Shown here piece by piece: positions 7,791 to 17,800 of a stretch of 64,000 bases of DNA. The notes under the pieces were generated by a model. That model saw nothing but the letters and a program-made list of their open reading frames with translations, was not told the origin of the DNA and made no database searches. The translations under genes were made by a program, and so were the position numbers. The first letter of the stretch is position 1. Each line of letters starts with the position of its first letter. Source of the stretch: an uncultured bacterium (GTDB lineage: Bacteria > Cyanobacteriota > Vampirovibrionia > Gastranaerophilales > Gastranaerophilaceae); NCBI GenBank assembly GCA_949296425.1, contig CASFPN010000015.1:36262-100261 (forward strand), read 5' to 3'.

Positions 7791-8580
7791 TTAAAATTAA
7801 ACTTACCCAGATAACCAAAATTCCGGAAATTATACCTATCAATGACTGGTGCCAATCGCCGTATTCCTTTGCAAGAGGCAATAAAGTATCAAATGAAATA
7901 TAAATCATAATACCTGCAACAGCCGCCATTAAAACCCCGATTAACGCCTGCGGTAAAAACAATCCGAAAATAAACATACCCACAAGTGCGCCTATTGGTT
8001 CCGTAATACCTGACAATGCAGCATAAAGCATTGCATAACGTTTTTTACCGGTTACATGATACATAGGAAGCGCAACTGCGATACCTTCCGGAATATTATG
8101 AATTGCAATTGCAATACCTACAGAAAGCCCTAAAGTTATATTCTGGGTTGTAGTAAAAAAAGTTGCCATACCTTCAGGGAAATTGTGAACACAAATTGCA
8201 ATAGCCGTAAAAATCCCAGCACGTTTAATCTTATAATCACGTCTGGCAGGTTCATCCGGATGTAAAACATCATCTGTATCAATATGATCCGGAAGAAAAT
8301 AGTCTATTAAAATTGCGACAACCAAACCTATTATAAAGCCTGCATAAGCCAACCACTGTGATTTATGCGGAAAATTTAATGCCAGAAGTTTTTCAGCTTC
8401 GGGAACCATATCCATAAAAGAAACAAAAATCATTACGCCTGCAGAAAATCCCAGCCCAACAGAAAGTGCTTTCAAGTTATCTTTTTTTACTATAAATGCT
8501 ATAGCTCCTCCTATTGCAGTCGACAAACCGGCAAACAGGGTAATTAACATAGCAGGGATAAAATTCTGCGGTAAATTCAT
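7780..8580 (-). CDS. zupT: ZIP-family metal transporter
   Basis: A 266-residue membrane protein with about eight membrane segments. The two metal-site motifs of the ZIP family are clear: HNFPEGMA in TM4 and HNIPEGIAVALP in TM5. Members of this ZupT group take up zinc and other divalent cations. A histidine/aspartate-rich loop before TM4 (DHIDTDDVLHPDEPARRDY) may sense or collect metal. The length matches bacterial ZupT. Gene order with the radical SAM enzyme suggests cotranscription but not a shared pathway. Confidence 0.85.
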   Translation of the reverse strand: MNLPQNFIPAMLITLFAGLSTAIGGAIAFIVKKDNLKALSVGLGFSAGVMIFVSFMDMVPEAEKLLALNFPHKSQWLAYAGFIIGLVVAILIDYFLPDHIDTDDVLHPDEPARRDYKIKRAGIFTAIAICVHNFPEGMATFFTTTQNITLGLSVGIAIAIHNIPEGIAVALPMYHVTGKKRYAMLYAALSGITEPIGALVGMFIFGLFLPQALIGVLMAAVAGIMIYISFDTLLPLAKEYGDWHQSLIGIISGILVIWVSLILIGG

Positions 8581-8623
8581 AATTCATATTTCCTTTCGGA
8601 AAAATTGTACCACAAAAGTATTA

Positions 8624-9970
8624 TTAAATATCAACATCTTTCATCATATCAATCAAAGTCTGCACTGTAGTATCCATACTTACAATATCTGATGTTCTTT
8701 GCTGCAAAAAAGCATTAATCTTTGGCATAAGTTCAATTGCAGTGTCAAGGCGCGGATTAGTTCCGGGCTGATACATACCAACATCAATTAAATCTTTGTT
8801 TTCTCTGTAAAGCGCCATAATTGCCCTCATTTTACCGGCTGCTTCCTTATGTTCAGGAGTAACAATGGATGACATAAGCCTTGAAATACTTCCGAGTACA
8901 TCAATTGCCGGGTAATGATTCATTTCGGCAACCTTCCTTGACAAGAAAATGTGCCCGTCAACAATACCTCTTACAATATCAACAATAGGATCCGATATAT
9001 CATCACCTTCCATTAAAACAGTGTATAAAGCTGTAACTGAACCCTTAGGGCTGTTTCCTGCACGTTCAAGAACCTTTTGGAGCCATGAAAAAATAGACGG
9101 CGGATAACCCTTCATGGTCGGTGGTTCACCAAGTGACAAACCTACTTCACGTCCTGCCATTGCGCAACGTGTAACTGTATCTGTCATTAGAAAAACTTTT
9201 TTACCCTGATCTCTAAAATATTCACATACAGCAGTAGCTGTAAGCAGGGCTTTTTGACGTATTAAAGGCGGCTGATCACCTGTTGAACAAACAAGAACCG
9301 ATTTTGCCATACCTTGTTCTCCAAGCGCATCTTCTACAAACTCTTTAACTTCACGACCGCGTTCACCGATTAGGGCAACGACGTTTACATCAGCATCTGA
9401 ATTTCTTGCAATCATGCCCAGAAGTGTACTTTTACCGACACCCGAGCCCGCAAACAATCCCAAACGCTGACCGCAGCCCATTGTCATGCAACTGTCAATA
9501 GCTCTAACACCGGTTGAAAAAATTTCCGTAATAATAGGTCTTTCAAACGGCCCAGGCGGCGGCCCTTCAACGGCACGCCATGTTGCGCCCGTTGTATCGA
9601 GCGGTTTTCCGTCAATCGGTTCCCCCATAGGATTAATAAGTCTTCCGAGCAAAAAATCTCCGACGGGAATAATAATAGGTTTACCTGTAGATGTAACAAG
9701 GCTCCCCTGTCCTATACCTTCGCCGTCATAAAGAAGCAAAAGCTGAGCAGCTTCCCCCTTAAAAGCCTGAACTTCCGCAGGTTTTTTGCGACCGTCTTTA
9801 GTTTCTATATAACATAGATCACCGACTTTCAAACCCGGCAGCTTAACCTCAACAGTCAAGCCCAGAAGTTTTGATACACTGCCTTTATACGTAAATAATT
9901 CTGTTTCATCAAGTTTATTTTTTACTCTGTTTTTAAGTTCATCAAGCCTTGTAGTATCCAAACCGTCCAT
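8624..9970 (-). CDS. fliI: Flagellar/type III export ATPase FliI
   Basis: A 448-residue ATPase of the FliI/YscN family, related to F1-beta, which powers unfolding and export of flagellar or type III substrates. Walker A is [11 protein letters not shown], followed by the [10 protein letters not shown] motif; the C-terminal domain is complete. It starts [20 protein letters not shown], the FliH-binding helix. No other flagellar or type III gene is in the window, so it is a lone copy here. No Shine-Dalgarno precedes the ATG at 9970; instead a TATAAT lies seven bases upstream, suggesting a leaderless message. The FliI name is favoured over a virulence homologue by the general lineage only. Confidence 0.85.
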   Translation of the reverse strand: MDGLDTTRLDELKNRVKNKLDETELFTYKGSVSKLLGLTVEVKLPGLKVGDLCYIETKDGRKKPAEVQAFKGEAAQLLLLYDGEGIGQGSLVTSTGKPIIIPVGDFLLGRLINPMGEPIDGKPLDTTGATWRAVEGPPPGPFERPIITEIFSTGVRAIDSCMTMGCGQRLGLFAGSGVGKSTLLGMIARNSDADVNVVALIGERGREVKEFVEDALGEQGMAKSVLVCSTGDQPPLIRQKALLTATAVCEYFRDQGKKVFLMTDTVTRCAMAGREVGLSLGEPPTMKGYPPSIFSWLQKVLERAGNSPKGSVTALYTVLMEGDDISDPIVDIVRGIVDGHIFLSRKVAEMNHYPAIDVLGSISRLMSSIVTPEHKEAAGKMRAIMALYRENKDLIDVGMYQPGTNPRLDTAIELMPKINAFLQQRTSDIVSMDTTVQTLIDMMKDVDI

Positions 9971-9977
9971 GATTTTT

Positions 9978-10005
9978 ATTATAACGGTTTTCAGATATTT
10001 TTCAA
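9978..10005 (-). promoter_or_regulatory. Promoter placing the fliI ATG at +1 (leaderless)
   Basis: On the minus strand TTGAAA (10005-10000), a 16-base spacer and TATAAT (9983-9978) lie just before the ATG at 9970, with seven bases between. Transcription would begin at or next to the start codon, which has no Shine-Dalgarno. Confidence 0.6.
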
Positions 10006-10121
10006 TTTATTTACATAATATTTATTATGTAAAATATAAATATTTCCTTAAGAGATATCTATTTTTTCTTATCCGTGTTAGTATTATAAATATAATACCA
10101 GACGGAGAGGAAATTTTTATA

Positions 10122-12758
10122 ATGATAAGTTTTTTATTAAAGTTATTAGGTGATCCTAACGAGAAAAAAATTAAAAATATAATGGGTATAATAGACCATA
10201 TTAATGCGCTTGAACCACAGTTTGAGCAGTTGACAGATGCGGAATTGAAAGCTAAAACCGATGAATTTAAAGCAATTCTTGCTAAACGTCCCACATCTAA
10301 TGATTTTAAAACCGATAGAAAGCTTGAAAAAGAAGCTTTGGATAAAATTTTGCCCGAAGCATTTGCAACGGTAAGAGAAGCCGGTAAACGTGTTTTAAAT
10401 ATGCGTCACTTTGATGTTCAGCTTATAGGCGGGTATTTTCTTCATAACGGTCACATCGCAGAGATGAGAACAGGTGAGGGTAAAACTCTGGTTGCTACGC
10501 TTCCTGCTTATTTAAATGCGCTTACGGGAAAAGGTGTTCATGTTATTACCGTTAACGATTATCTGGCTAAACGTGACAGCGAATGGATGGGTAAGATTTA
10601 TAAATTTTTGGGGTTGTCTGTAGGTGTAATTCTTTCCGGCGGCAGAAGCGCCGAAGATTTTGCCGCTAAAAAAGCTGCTTATGACTGTGATATTACTTAT
10701 GGAACAAATAATGAGTTTGGATTTGACTATTTGCGTGACAATATGGCAGCAAGTCTTGATATGCTTGTACAAAGACCTTATAATTACGCGATAATAGATG
10801 AAGTTGACAGTATTTTGATTGATGAAGCCAGAACTCCTCTTATCATAAGCGGTCGTCTTGAAAAGTCTGCAGAAACTTATCAGCTTATGGCTAAAGTGGC
10901 ACCTCAGCTTGAAAAAATAAAAGATTACGAAGTTGATGAGAAAAATAAAAATATTATCCTGACAGAAGATGGTATTGATAAAGCTCAGGAAATTATCGGT
11001 GTTAAAGATTTGTTTGATATTAATACACAATACGCCCATCATCTTTTGCAGGCCTTAAAGGCTAAAGAATTGTTCGTGAAAGATACTGATTATGTCGTTA
11101 AAAACGGTGAAGTTATGATTGTTGATGAATTCACAGGCCGTATAATGGAAGGCAGACGCTGGTCTGATGGACTTCATCAAGCTATAGAAGCTAAAGAAGG
11201 CGTGAAAATTCAGGATGAAACTCAAACACTTGCAAGCATTACTTTCCAAAATTTATTCAGGCTTTACCCTAAACTTTCCGGTATGACCGGTACAGCAATG
11301 ACCGAGGAAGCGGAATTCGGGAAAATTTATAACCTTGAAGTTACTACAATTCCGACAAACAAACCGGATATAAGAATTAATTATCCTGATGTTATTTATA
11401 AAACAGAGCGTGCAAAGTTCAATGCAGTGGTTGACGATATTATAAAAATGCATGAAGCAGGCAGACCTGTTCTTGTCGGCACAATTAGTATTGAAAAGTC
11501 GGAATATGTTTCTGCGCTTTTAAAACAACGCAGAATTCCTCATCATGTTTTGAATGCAAAACATCATGAAAAAGAAGCTTATATCATAGCACAGGCTGGT
11601 CGTGTCGGAGCTGTTACCATTGCAACAAATATGGCAGGACGCGGAACTGATATTTTATTAGGCGGAAATGCTGAATTTCTTGCAAAAGATATGCTTGACA
11701 GCAAAGGTATAACGCCTGACAACCCGAATTATGAGCAAGAAAAAGAGGCTGCTCTAAAACAGGCGCGTGCTATAACAGAGGCTGAGCATGCAAAAGTTGT
11801 TGAAGCAGGCGGTCTTCACGTAATAGGTACCGAACGTCATGAATCCCGCCGTATTGATAACCAGTTAAGAGGTCGTGCAGCCCGTCAGGGAGACCCCGGA
11901 TCTACCAGATTTTTCCTTTCAATGGAAGACAATTTGATGAGAATTTTCGGCGGCGAAAAAATGATGGCATTGATGGATATGCTTAATGTCGAAGAAAATA
12001 TGGCTATTGAAAATACTCTTATAACAAAACAAATTCAATCAGCCCAGAAAAAAGTTGAAACATATCACTTTGACATAAGAAAATCTGTTCTTGAATACGA
12101 TGATGTGATGAATATACAGAGAGAAAAATTTTATGCTCAGCGTCGTAAAGTGCTTGCGGGTAAGAATTTGTCAGAAGATATTTATTATATGATTGAAAAA
12201 GAAATAGACAGGCTTCTTAAAAGTTATATTGCACCTGACCTTCATCCTGAAGAATATGTCTATGAAGATTTACAGACTTTAATTAAGGAATTGCATTCAA
12301 TAATTCCTCAATTGTCAGGAGTAAAAGTAGCTGATATTCAAAATTTAAGGTTTGAACCGGTTTACGATAAATTGAAAACACTTGCTATAAATGCATATAG
12401 ACAACATGAAGAAGAAATTATACACTTCTATAATCAGGTTGTATCCCAGTACGAGCCGGATGCTGAGCCTCAAGAACCTTTTAGTGATAATAATGTTGTC
12501 AGAAATCTTGAAAAAGATATTTTGCTACGTGTTGTTGATAACAAGTGGATAGATCATCTTCATAATATTGACATGTTAAGGGATGGAATTGGTCTTAGAG
12601 CTTACGGTCAAAAAGATCCGTTGATTGAATACAAACGCGAAGCTTATGACATGTTTAATAAAATGATGTATGAAATTCAGGGTGACACAGTAAAACACCT
12701 GTTTAGAACAAAATTTGGTATACAGGTAATTGGTCCTGATAACGAGGATGTAGCGTAA
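10122..12758 (+). CDS. secA: Preprotein translocase ATPase SecA
   Basis: An 878-residue SecA, the motor of Sec-dependent export through SecYEG. Walker A is [11 protein letters not shown], the DEAD-like box is [16 protein letters not shown], and motifs GMTGTA and [14 protein letters not shown] mark the helicase core and NBD2. The C-terminus ends in [14 protein letters not shown] and lacks the zinc-binding SEC-C motif found in many SecA proteins. I use the ATG at 10122, preceded by GGAGAGG, rather than the earlier in-frame codon at 9969, because [18 protein letters not shown] is the usual SecA start. The stop is 14 bases before the ATG of a pilin-like gene. Confidence 0.95.
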   Translation: MISFLLKLLGDPNEKKIKNIMGIIDHINALEPQFEQLTDAELKAKTDEFKAILAKRPTSNDFKTDRKLEKEALDKILPEAFATVREAGKRVLNMRHFDVQLIGGYFLHNGHIAEMRTGEGKTLVATLPAYLNALTGKGVHVITVNDYLAKRDSEWMGKIYKFLGLSVGVILSGGRSAEDFAAKKAAYDCDITYGTNNEFGFDYLRDNMAASLDMLVQRPYNYAIIDEVDSILIDEARTPLIISGRLEKSAETYQLMAKVAPQLEKIKDYEVDEKNKNIILTEDGIDKAQEIIGVKDLFDINTQYAHHLLQALKAKELFVKDTDYVVKNGEVMIVDEFTGRIMEGRRWSDGLHQAIEAKEGVKIQDETQTLASITFQNLFRLYPKLSGMTGTAMTEEAEFGKIYNLEVTTIPTNKPDIRINYPDVIYKTERAKFNAVVDDIIKMHEAGRPVLVGTISIEKSEYVSALLKQRRIPHHVLNAKHHEKEAYIIAQAGRVGAVTIATNMAGRGTDILLGGNAEFLAKDMLDSKGITPDNPNYEQEKEAALKQARAITEAEHAKVVEAGGLHVIGTERHESRRIDNQLRGRAARQGDPGSTRFFLSMEDNLMRIFGGEKMMALMDMLNVEENMAIENTLITKQIQSAQKKVETYHFDIRKSVLEYDDVMNIQREKFYAQRRKVLAGKNLSEDIYYMIEKEIDRLLKSYIAPDLHPEEYVYEDLQTLIKELHSIIPQLSGVKVADIQNLRFEPVYDKLKTLAINAYRQHEEEIIHFYNQVVSQYEPDAEPQEPFSDNNVVRNLEKDILLRVVDNKWIDHLHNIDMLRDGIGLRAYGQKDPLIEYKREAYDMFNKMMYEIQGDTVKHLFRTKFGIQVIGPDNEDVA

Positions 12759-12772
12759 AAGGAGGTTTTTTA

Positions 12773-13623
12773 ATGTTGAATGTAAAGAAATGTGAACTCG
12801 GGGGGGGGGCACTCCTGAGCTAGGCAGAAGTCAAGAGGTCAAGAAGTCAAGCTATTTAAATCTCGTAAGATACTATGTCACTAAGGCACTAAGAAGTATC
12901 GTAAAAATTTTTCCTCTCTCGGGAGAGGAACTAAGGAAGAGGGGTGCTACGCACGTAGTCCTACCGACCAGTCAACGCAAATGCGCGTTTACATTGGCAG
13001 AAGTTCTCATCACCCTCGGCATCATCGGCGTGGTTGCAGCGATGACTCTGCCTGTTTTGATTACAAAGCATCGTGCTCAGGTTTTACAGACTCAATTTAA
13101 GAAGTGTTATTCCGAGGTCTCTCAGGCTCTTGCTCAGTTAAAAAAAGAGGATGAATATTTGTCGATTACTAACGGCCCTGAATTGCAGGATTTTTTGGTA
13201 AAACAGTTTAAGGAGGCTAAAGCTCCTGATCGTTTAATTTATTCGCAAACACCTGAAAAGCAGAAAGAATTAATCGGTTTTGAACTACCTGTTTATAAAT
13301 CGTTCGACAAGAAAAATGAATTTTATAAACGAGCGCTTGACGACGGGTTTATATTTATAAATAATGAATATTTTGTTTTTATTAATGCAGATTATTCTAG
13401 TATTTCGGATGCTGCAATAATAATTGATGTTAACGGACTTAATGGCCCTAATGTAGCCGGTTATGATTTATTTGCTTTTAAATTGGATGAAAATTTTAAT
13501 TTGCGTTCTCAAGATAAAAATTCTCTTACCTGCACTGAAACATTTCCAGGAGATCATAACGGTTTTTCCTGCAGTTATAATGCTATGACTGATAAAGATT
13601 ATTTTAAAAATTTGGGCTGGTAA
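12773..13623 (+). CDS. Type IV pilin-like protein 1, frame controlled by a G10 tract
   Basis: AAGGAGG and the ATG at 12773 start a frame that, with the ten G at 12800-12809, ends at a TAG after 16 codons. One extra G would join it without any stop to the pilin frame, giving 283 residues. The leader runs through TPELGRSQEVKK and VLPTSQRKCA to the prepilin motif FTLAEVLITLGIIGVV, cleaved presumably before the Phe by the prepilin peptidase. The mature part has the hydrophobic N-terminal helix, a globular domain and a C-terminal cysteine pair (NSLTCTET, GFSCSYNA). No ATG or GTG exists in the pilin frame between tract and motif. It lies 14 bases after secA, so it probably shares its transcript. 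Confidence 0.75.
12800..12809 (+). repeat. G10 tract in pilin-like gene 1, with conserved leader block
   Basis: Ten G in a row after nine codons. The 100 bases after it (12810-12911) are nearly identical to those after the tracts at 30663 and 63381, and include GTCAAGAG/GTCAAGAA/GTCAAG, a three-copy eight-base repeat. A single copy of the palindrome-bearing module (12943-13002, GCTACGCACGTAG at 12946-12958) follows and encodes the end of the leader. Confidence 0.9.
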
Positions 13624-13695
13624 ATTTTTCTTTATAATTTTCTATGTTTAGTATAATATAGTTCTATCACAGATTATTAAAAAGGAATTATAAAT

Positions 13696-14793
13696 ATGCT
13701 CAGAACAGGAATAGTGGGACTGCCGAATGTCGGTAAATCAACTTTATTTAATGCCTTAACCAGTGCCAAAAATGCACAGAGCGCAAATTATCCGTTTTGT
13801 ACGATTGAACCCAATGTCGGAGTTGTTAATGTTCCGGACGAAAGGCTTGCAATACTTGCCAAATTATGCAAAACAGACGTTATAATCCCGACGGCTATTG
13901 AATTTGTCGATATTGCAGGGCTTGTAAAAGGTGCAAGCAAGGGAGAAGGGCTGGGTAATCAGTTTCTGCATAATATAAGAGAAGTTGATGCCATAATTCA
14001 GGTCGTAAGATGTTTTGATGACCCTAATACAATTCATGTTGCAGGTAAAGTAAACCCTCTTGATGATATAGAAGTTATAAATACAGAACTCGCACTTGCA
14101 GATTTGGCTTCTGTTGAAAAACGTCAGGCAAGAATTTCCAAACAAGCAAAAGGCGGTGATAAAGCTGCAGTATTAGAAGATAGTGTTTTGACAAAACTTG
14201 TGGATTTATTGTCTGAAGGTACGTTCATAAATGTAAAAGAACACTTTAATGAGGATGAAATTCCTGTTGTAAAACAGCTTAATCTTATGTCCACAAAACC
14301 GGTTATTTATGCTGCTAATGTCTCAGAGTATGATTTGAAAAATGGAAATAATTATACTCAGCAGGTTAAAGATTATGCTTCAAAACATAACGCAGAAGTT
14401 GTTCTGATTTCTGCAAAAATAGAAGAAGAACTTGCAGAACTCGGAGCTGATGAAGCTAAAGAATATTTGAAGGAACTCGGGGTCGAAGACAGCGGTATAG
14501 ATAGAATGATTAAATCAGTTTACAAGCTTCTTAACTTACGAACATTTATAACAGCAGGAGAAAAAGAAGTTCACGCATGGACTATTCCTGCAGGTGCCAG
14601 GGCTCCTCAGGCTGCCGGTGTAATTCATACGGATTTTGAAAAAGGATTTATAAGAGCCGAAATTACTCCTTATGATGATTTTGTAAAATACGGTTCATAC
14701 GCAGCCTGCAAAGATAAAGGTGTAACTCGTCTTGAAGGAAAAGATTATATAGTTCAAGACGGTGATCTTGTACATTTTAGATTTGCGGTCTAG
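13696..14793 (+). CDS. ychF: Ribosome-binding ATPase YchF
   Basis: A 365-residue Obg-like P-loop protein, which despite the GTPase fold prefers ATP and binds ribosomes. G1 is [14 protein letters not shown], followed by [20 protein letters not shown] and a C-terminal TGS domain (ending [13 protein letters not shown]). Length and motif order match the family throughout. AAGGAA precedes the ATG. A TATAAT at 13652-13657 suggests its own promoter after the pilin-like gene. A bidirectional terminator follows its stop. Confidence 0.95.
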   Translation: MLRTGIVGLPNVGKSTLFNALTSAKNAQSANYPFCTIEPNVGVVNVPDERLAILAKLCKTDVIIPTAIEFVDIAGLVKGASKGEGLGNQFLHNIREVDAIIQVVRCFDDPNTIHVAGKVNPLDDIEVINTELALADLASVEKRQARISKQAKGGDKAAVLEDSVLTKLVDLLSEGTFINVKEHFNEDEIPVVKQLNLMSTKPVIYAANVSEYDLKNGNNYTQQVKDYASKHNAEVVLISAKIEEELAELGADEAKEYLKELGVEDSGIDRMIKSVYKLLNLRTFITAGEKEVHAWTIPAGARAPQAAGVIHTDFEKGFIRAEITPYDDFVKYGSYAACKDKGVTRLEGKDYIVQDGDLVHFRFAV

Positions 14794-14795
14794 CT

Positions 14796-14830
14796 AAAAA
14801 ATAACCCGTTTTATTAACGGGTTATTTTTT
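14796..14830. terminator. Bidirectional intrinsic terminator
   Basis: ATAACCCGTT (14801-14810) and AACGGGTTAT (14816-14825) form a perfect ten-base stem with a five-base loop, with A on the left and T on the right. It ends ychF rightward and the GH13-like gene leftward. Confidence 0.9.
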
Positions 14831-17800
14831 TATTTACTTATTAACGCAAGTTTTGAACCTGTTAAAACTTCCGATTTTGGTTTATAAGCATTTGAAAAAG
14901 TGAAGTTATACTGAGGATTATACAGAATTTTTCTTCCGGTGAAAGTAAGATTTTCTTTCGTTAAATTAGGATCATGATAAAGTATTAATGTTGAATCTTT
15001 AAATTTAATTGATGTATGATCCGGACCGGTTATCTGATTGTTGCCGTTAACATAGTAAATTGTTTTGTCATTCGGATCTGCATTTCTGAACATCAATCCC
15101 GGTTTAAGCCCGCCCGGCAGTCCAAGTTTATTGTCAGCATTCAAATCAATGCATTTAAGTTCAACTTCTCGAGGTTCATAATGTTGATCATATTCGTGAT
15201 TGAGTGCGGTTGTATTGAACAAAGAAACAGTCATTCTACCGTCGGGACTTTGTCTTAGCAGACCTGAGAGAGAGGCCCCGTTTGCATTTTGCTGTTTTAA
15301 AATAAAAGGTGTTCCGTCGTTCAACGGCTGCAATTCTTTTCTCGTTCGCAGGTTGTACTGTTTGTCCATTTCATCTTTAAAATCTTTTACAAATTTTTTG
15401 AATGCCGGACTGTTTGTATCAGCCCATTCTTCATGAATTATATTTCTGTTCTGGAGATAAATATTTTTTGTGGTTGTTTCAAAACCGGTTGATGCGTATT
15501 CATCTCCTGCATACAATGTCGGATTACCGGCAAGAGCAACTAAAAATTTTGTCTGAGCCAACAGTCTTGACATTGCAGGTTTTAATATATATTCAAGAGC
15601 TTTATTTTTTAAGTCTTTTTTTGTATCTTCACTCAAACGCTGAGAGGAATCTCTGTTTATAGAATCCATTTCCATTAACACCAAATCTAGTGCTGTATTA
15701 TAATCTTTAGTTCCGAAGCCGTCTGCCTCAAAAATTTTTCCTCTGAATTTTCCGTTTGAAAGATGGGATAAAGCAGATACCATTTTTTTGTAAACGTAAT
15801 CTTTTTGGCTTTGTTCCATATTTAGCTCTTGAATAGCTTTTCCCATTCCGCTTGCAATTGCTTCACATTTTGCAACGGCAAGTGTACTTACACGGTCAAA
15901 GTCATAGTTATTTACTTGTTCCGGAGTAACATTAACGCCGTATAGTATGCCTTCCAGAATTTTGTATGCTCTTTCACGGTACTTGTACTTAGCAGGATCG
16001 GTTAGATCAGTATAAACCATGTCCATATCCATTGCAAATCCGTCTAAAGCGCGGGCTTTATCGTGATTGCCTGCGAATGTATAAGAGTATATTAGTGATT
16101 CTAACGGCCCTGAGTGGATGAATTCTTCTAATTTCCCTTTGATAGTATGGTCTTGTGCACAACCTTTGTCAGGAGAATGTTTACCGTCAAAATCAAAAAG
16201 TTTGCCAACTATTTTTGTAATATCTGATGAGAAGTGGTCATAATTTGCAAGTGTTGTAAAGCCTGCTTCGTTGATGAGTTTCTTTACGGCTTCTTGCGGA
16301 TTTGAATATCTTGTCCCGGACTTGTCTCCTTTTCCTTTGGAATAAATATCATTAATATCAGTAACCTCAGCTGCAATATAGGCGTCAGGATGGTATTGTT
16401 TTACTCCATCAGTAAATTTTGACCAGAATTTGATTACATCATTCCAGGTATATTCAAAATCGGTTTTTTCATTTTCTAAAGATGTGATATCCGCAATGTC
16501 TTTTGTTGCGTCAATTCTCCAGTCTAAACCTGCTCCTGTTCGTCCGACAATCATTTCTGCAAGTTTGAAACTGTTTGCATCAGTTCCTTTAATTGATTCC
16601 CACAAAATATTTGCAAATTGTCTTCTGTCTTCTTCAGTTATTTTTTTGATTCTGTGTTTTAGCTTGTAAATTAAAGATGTTGCTTCATTTTCCGGAGTAA
16701 TTGAAATTATCCCCATTGTATTCAATGAAGTATTTTTGAGTTTTTTATAATCGTAAATCATTGCACCTGAGTTTTTATCAAAGGAATAATTTGCTTCAGG
16801 CAAAACTGATTTAATTACAGCGAATTTTACAATTTCGGCAGTTAAAAGCGGAATAATATATTTTGCATAATCCGTTGGGTTGCCGTTTTTATCACGAAGT
16901 TTAATTCCTTCTTCTTCTTGTGCGCGGCTTTCTATAATTTTGAATACTTCATCTGCAAATTTTTTCATTTCATTTGTGTACATTTTGTCAGTTAATTCAT
17001 AAGTGAATTTGAACTGCGGAAGTACATGTTTGTTTCCGTTTTTATACATATCAAAACGGCTTACGCCTATTTGTTTATCCGTAATTGCCCTTTTTGTTAT
17101 ATATGGAGATGCAAGAGCTGCAGATATATCGTCACCTACTTCTATTGAATCAAGCGGTACATCCATAAGACCGCGTAGTATTAAATCATCATAAGAGTCT
17201 TTTGAATCAGCACCGTGTAAAAAGTAAGTGCCGTTCAAAACATTTGTAACAATGTCTTTATCTACATCTAAATTTTTAGGGAAAACTTTGCCATCAGCTA
17301 AGCTGGTGATTTTATTGTAAATTTCCTCTGTAGTTTTACCTTTTATATTTTTTAAAGTTTGTGCAACATAAAAGTTTAATATATCATTTGTTTTCTTTGT
17401 CCAATATTTAGCGGATGAAACAGCATAATCCTGAACCTGCATATTGCTTTGTTTAATACTTTCGGCTATTTCTGCACGTTTTTTCGGATCTGCAATATTT
17501 TTCAATTTTTGTGTATCGGAATTTGAATAAACATAATTTAGTTTTGCAATATCCGGATTTGCATTCCAGGTTTCAAATCCGCTTTCATGTTTGCCGTCCA
17601 GTCCGAAGTATTCAAAATGTGTAACCATTTTGGTGCCTTTGTAGCTATATAAACGTATACGGTTGTTTAAATCTATTTTTTTATTGTATTCGTTCAATTC
17701 TTCTACATTTTTTTTGTAAGTTTCGTCATTTATTCTGAAGCTGTAAGGGATTACCGTGTCATTATGGTTATTGAGTTCGACATGTGTTTTGTTAAGATTA

